A stretch of 64,000 nt of DNA from Euryodendron excelsum (taxonomy: Eukaryota; Streptophyta; Magnoliopsida; Ericales; Pentaphylacaceae): the NCBI GenBank assembly GCA_033060915.1, contig CM065394.1, forward strand, positions 36,504,001-36,568,000. The letters are read 5' to 3'. Position numbers and translations under genes: made by a program. The stretch's first letter is position 1. Every line of letters begins with the position of its first letter. Positions 60,514 through 64,000 of this stretch are shown piece by piece. Under the pieces are notes generated by a model. That model was given only the letters and a program-made list of their open reading frames with translations. It did not search any database and was not told the DNA's origin.

Positions 60514-63195
60514 TGACTTGAGGACTTTTCAACATTCTATACGCCAAAAACAATATGTTTACTATCTTCTTTGATTAATTTTAGGTTCTTTGGTCATTTG
60601 ATTTAATCTTTGCCAATTAACACGCATCCCACGTGGACAATTTGTGCACCATGGTACAAGATTGGTTGGCATATACCAACATGATCCTAACTAGCCAGTA
60701 TTCTATTTGATAAGGTTGGAAACGTGATAATTTCCTGCTGTTAATTAGTTGTAGAATATCTAATGAGGACAACTTCAGCAGAGCAGACCCAACAACTACA
60801 CCACCACCAACTTTGTCAAATTCAAGCAGCAATAGCTTTGTGCTTTATGGTAAGTTCATTGGCTTTAATTAATTGTACAATACTACAATGTCAACTTGTT
60901 CTTCTGTTCTGATTTTTGAATTATATGTTGGCAAACATCATTCTACTCTAAGGAGAGAGTTTCTGGGCAGAGAGGTTAGCCTAATGATAGTGACGCCTCC
61001 ACTCATAATTGAGGAGAGTTATTACTACCACCCCCTGACACGGGTGGTGGGATGATGGGACGGGTAGTTTTTTTTTTTGGCCGGTTATACCCTTACTCCC
61101 ATTCTCGTACAAGCATTTGTTATATTTTATTTGTTATATAATTTTTATTTTGTTTTGATTAATTTAATTTTTTTAAAAAAATAGAAAAAGAATAAAAAAA
61201 TAAGAGTCACATCAATGAGTGGGATTGTCAAGGGATATGAAATTAGAAATTTTCTATTCGGATAAGATTTTCTATTTGGATATGCCTCCCTCTATACACC
61301 TAAATTTATCACTGATCAGGCAAGCATTTATTATTTTTTATTTGTTGCTTTATTTTTATTTTGTTTTGATTAATTTGATTTTTTTTTTAAAAACAAAACA
61401 AAAAAAATAAAGGACACATTAGTGAGTGAGATTGTCAAGGAATATAAGATCAGAGATTTTCTGTTCGGATAAGATTTTCTGTTCAGATATATCTCCCGAA
61501 AGAGAGTTTGGTGGAAATATTGATTAGAAGTTCTGTTTTTATATATTATTAAATTTACCACTGCATTGATATGTTAAAAGTTATTATTTTTTGTATATAT
61601 TTTTATGACAAAGCAAACTAGTAAAAAATACATTTTTAATTCTCAAGGATAGTCTCAAGAAACAAATCTAAATTCTTTTACTTTAGTGTTTCTTCAAAAA
61701 AAAATTATGTTAATTAGTTTTGCATTAAATTTTATAAATAGAAATAAATTTTAAAAAATTAAAAAATTTTGATCAAAATTTCTTTCTTTAAAATTATAAA
61801 AATTATAAAGTTTGATCATAGAAATTTTTTTATATAAAAATCCAAGAGGTGAGAGTAAAAAAAAATTAAAAAATTTTGATCAAAACTTTTTTTAATAAAA
61901 AACTGAGAGGTCGGAGTAAAAGAAAAAAAAATGATCAAAATATATATTTTTTTCTTTTAATAACCAAAGGAGTAGATAACAACATTGGAGTAAAAGAGTG
62001 AGATTATAAGCAAAATTAAAAAAACAAAAGTTTTTAATTATCACATCAGGAAGGTGGGGTTTCAGGGAGGGTGGGAGTAGAATTTTTTATAATTGAGCTA
62101 ACGAGTTTAACTCATCATCTTTCTTCCCCCAAGGCTATAGCCCTCCACCTTTAGCCACAAAGGGTGGTCCATCAACAGATACTCGTGTCTCTAGTTTGAT
62201 CATTTTGTCTTCTTGTGTTATCACTCACTGTATAAAATTTACATGATTAGCGTAAACAATTACCTTTCACAAAATTTTAATAATTTCTTACCAAACATTT
62301 TGATATTCCAATTTGCTAATGAGCTCACTAAATTTATATATATTTTAATCATTTAATTTACAGACTTTTGTGGGCGGGCTTGGAACCGAACACAAATTTA
62401 TAGTGCAATTTATGATATGATCTAGTTTTCATTGAATGCTTTCCTCATGTTGAGGATGGGAATTGGTTAGGAAAAGAAAGGCACCGTTGGAGAGGGATAG
62501 AGTTCCAACAAAAAAAAAAAAAAAAGGCAAAGCATTTTGATGATTATTAAAGCAGTAGCAGCAAAATGAATATTGCCCAAGTAGCTCGGCAACTTCACTG
62601 AAGGCATGCCCAGAATGAAAATGGCAGCATCACTAAACTGTCAATTGCCAATATCCACTGCCTCAGCCACCTTGCATTGCATGTGGAGAAGTGACTGACA
62701 ACCTGAACCTCACCGAAATATGCAGCACAGAGGCTCAAGAGTAACTTCTAGTAGTAGTCCAATTAACACCTAAACATGACAGGCTCAAAAACTAGCAAGC
62801 AGAAGCTGCAAACCAGAGACATCGCAATGAAGGATGCAAATTAAGAAGCCAGATGAGAAAGATGGAGACATTTTCCAGTACTCGCTAAAAATAAAGAAAG
62901 AGTCGGACAGTATAGCAGCATACACATCAAAAAAAGTGCAGCTCTCCAACATCAGATAGTCACGAGGAAATTCCATTCATAACAATGAACTTTAAATTCA
63001 AATACCCATGAGAACTATATCATAATGCTAAACAGATAAAGAGGTAAAAGCCACACTGTGTTGTGTATGTTGTTTCAAAACTAGATCCACTAGCATCCCA
63101 AAAAAAGAAAAGCTTCAAACAAGGCAAAAAAGATAAAAACATGAACTCCGAGAGTCTAGAAATGATGGAAAGAAGAATCACTCTCATCACTAAAT
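60514..63195. other. Intergenic region with AT-rich repeats
   Basis: No gene recognised. Contains a 211-bp tandem duplication (61110-61530), simple imperfect repeats around TTTTGATCAAAA (61740-61950) and, from about 62520, more balanced sequence that may be 3' untranslated DNA of the eL28 gene. Confidence 0.4.
61110..61530. repeat. 211-bp tandem duplication, diverged
   Basis: CAAGCATTTGTTATATTTTA at 61110 and CAAGCATTTATTATTTTTTA at 61321 open two copies. They share TTTTATTTTGTTTTGATTAA, GAGTG.GATTGTCAAGG and CGGATAAGATTTTCT.TT. Divergence is moderate. Confidence 0.75.
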
Positions 63196-63336
63196 TCACT
63201 TCTTACCACAGCTCTTAACAGCCTGCCTGTTCCTCTTCTTGACACCAGATTTGGAAACCTTAAGGCTCCTCTGCACAGCACTCAACCTGGCAAGGGCCGC
63301 ACTCTTCAGATCTGGCCTGTAATAGTTATCTGCCAC
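63196..63336 (-). CDS. RPL28: 60S ribosomal protein eL28, last exon (partial gene)
   Basis: After an acceptor (ATTATAG) at 63337 the exon reads [20 protein letters not shown], then [20 protein letters not shown] and KSCGKK, ending at TGA 63196-63198. This is the conserved C-terminus of eukaryotic L28 ([16 protein letters not shown]...[10 protein letters not shown]), a component of the large ribosomal subunit. The exon begins in phase 0. Earlier exons are not found between 63337 and 64000, so they must lie beyond the window end, behind an intron of more than 660 bases. The short Lys-rich tail after RNRQ is slightly longer than in the relatives I recall. No disabling change is visible. Confidence 0.9.
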   Translation of the reverse strand: MADNYYRPDLKSAALARLSAVQRSLKVSKSGVKKRNRQAVKSCGKK

Positions 63337-64000
63337 CTATAATATAATAACAAAAGTGATGAGAAGATAATACTTCTCCAACCTTGAAGAAACCTATATT
63401 CCCAAATGGGAAATTAAAAAATAAATAATAACATATACTGAAAGAATTAAATTTGGAACTTTCAGGGAAGAGAGAATACTGCAAAAGCAAATTAAGAACA
63501 AGTAATTGATAATATTCATATACAGTAGTGAGCATATCAAGGGGGAAAATACAGAAGAGGGGGACAAGAATAAGTTTAACACCAATTGTAAGCTAGTGAA
63601 TATCTTAACACAACACTAGCAATACCAATACAATCAGATAAAGCCTAACTTTATCACTCATGTACAATTTGACACTAAACAACAACACCACCAGCCACAG
63701 CTCAACAAGTACATTTTGTCAAAGATACTTCCCCAACTAAGCTCCATTGGTATTAAGTTTCACTATTAATTTGTCCACAGTGGGACCCCAATTACATTGC
63801 ATCCAGTAACCTCTCTACCTGGAAATAGTTACGGGATGATAGGGATACACTCATGGCCATGGTCCATATTCTTGCTAACACATCATTCCATAACCTGAAG
63901 AACCAACAAAAGGCCTGCCATCTGGACGTAAGAGCTTGAGCCACACCAGACTCATCCAACAAAATTTCTTTTAAAGGTTGAGTCCAGCAATCCAAAAGCC
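63337..64000 (-). other. Probable intron of eL28
   Basis: AT-rich, no eL28 exon recognised. The open frame at 63792-63995 on the minus strand does not resemble eL28 or any family I know. Confidence 0.45.

Noticed and set aside
63792..63995. Open frame on the minus strand near the window end as an eL28 exon
   Set aside because: Its translation does not match any part of eL28.

Overview
This is nuclear DNA of a flowering plant, most likely a woody eudicot. The genes are widely spaced, with long introns and GT-AG splice sites. The spacers are AT-rich and full of CT/GA and AT microsatellites and plant transposons. The gene set is plant-specific: ELF3, a neprosin-domain protein, a GT14/DUF266 glycosyltransferase, an ILR1-type auxin-conjugate hydrolase, a plant F-box/FBD-like gene and a jacalin lectin. 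I cannot name the species from the sequence alone.

Layout. At 415-1644 lies a Mutator-like element with about 160-bp inverted ends that carries pieces of an 11S seed globulin gene and a CONSTANS-like CCT-domain gene. ELF3 (evening complex of the circadian clock) follows at 2939-8427 (+). A seven-exon neprosin-domain gene is at 9173-12012 (-), then a transposon-rich spacer. The GT14 glycosyltransferase is at 15596-19562 (+). The five-exon ILR1-like amidohydrolase with a C-terminal HDEL is at 20942-25907 (-); its large intron holds a LINE relic and a hAT-like element.

From 29.3 to 37.9 kb an F-box/LRR-type gene, already decayed, is split by a 7-kb Ty1/copia retrotransposon (29705-36703, minus strand) with near-identical LTRs and a clean 5-bp target duplication. 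From 38.8 to 43.2 kb a jacalin-lectin gene is split by a 4-kb non-coding LTR element (LARD type) with a normal initiator-tRNA-Met primer site. CHMP1 (ESCRT-III) is at 45613-46224 (-). A 16-exon anoctamin-like membrane protein gene is at 49011-59474 (+), with a partial exon duplication in intron 3. A small single-exon gene of unknown function lies at 60142-60513 (-). The last exon of ribosomal protein eL28 is at 63196-63336 (-), and the rest of that gene runs off the window.

The intact genes are unrelated housekeeping, clock and hormone genes and do not form a pathway. The strongest unusual signals are in the mobile DNA. First, the copia element lacks a tRNA-type primer site where one is expected; in its place is a 16-nt segment perfectly complementary to a segment of its own LTR, which suggests self-priming. 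Second, the chimeric Pack-MULE fuses globulin and CCT-domain coding sequence in one frame. Exon coordinates in the entries were derived by reading splice sites and frames by eye and were not tested against transcripts.
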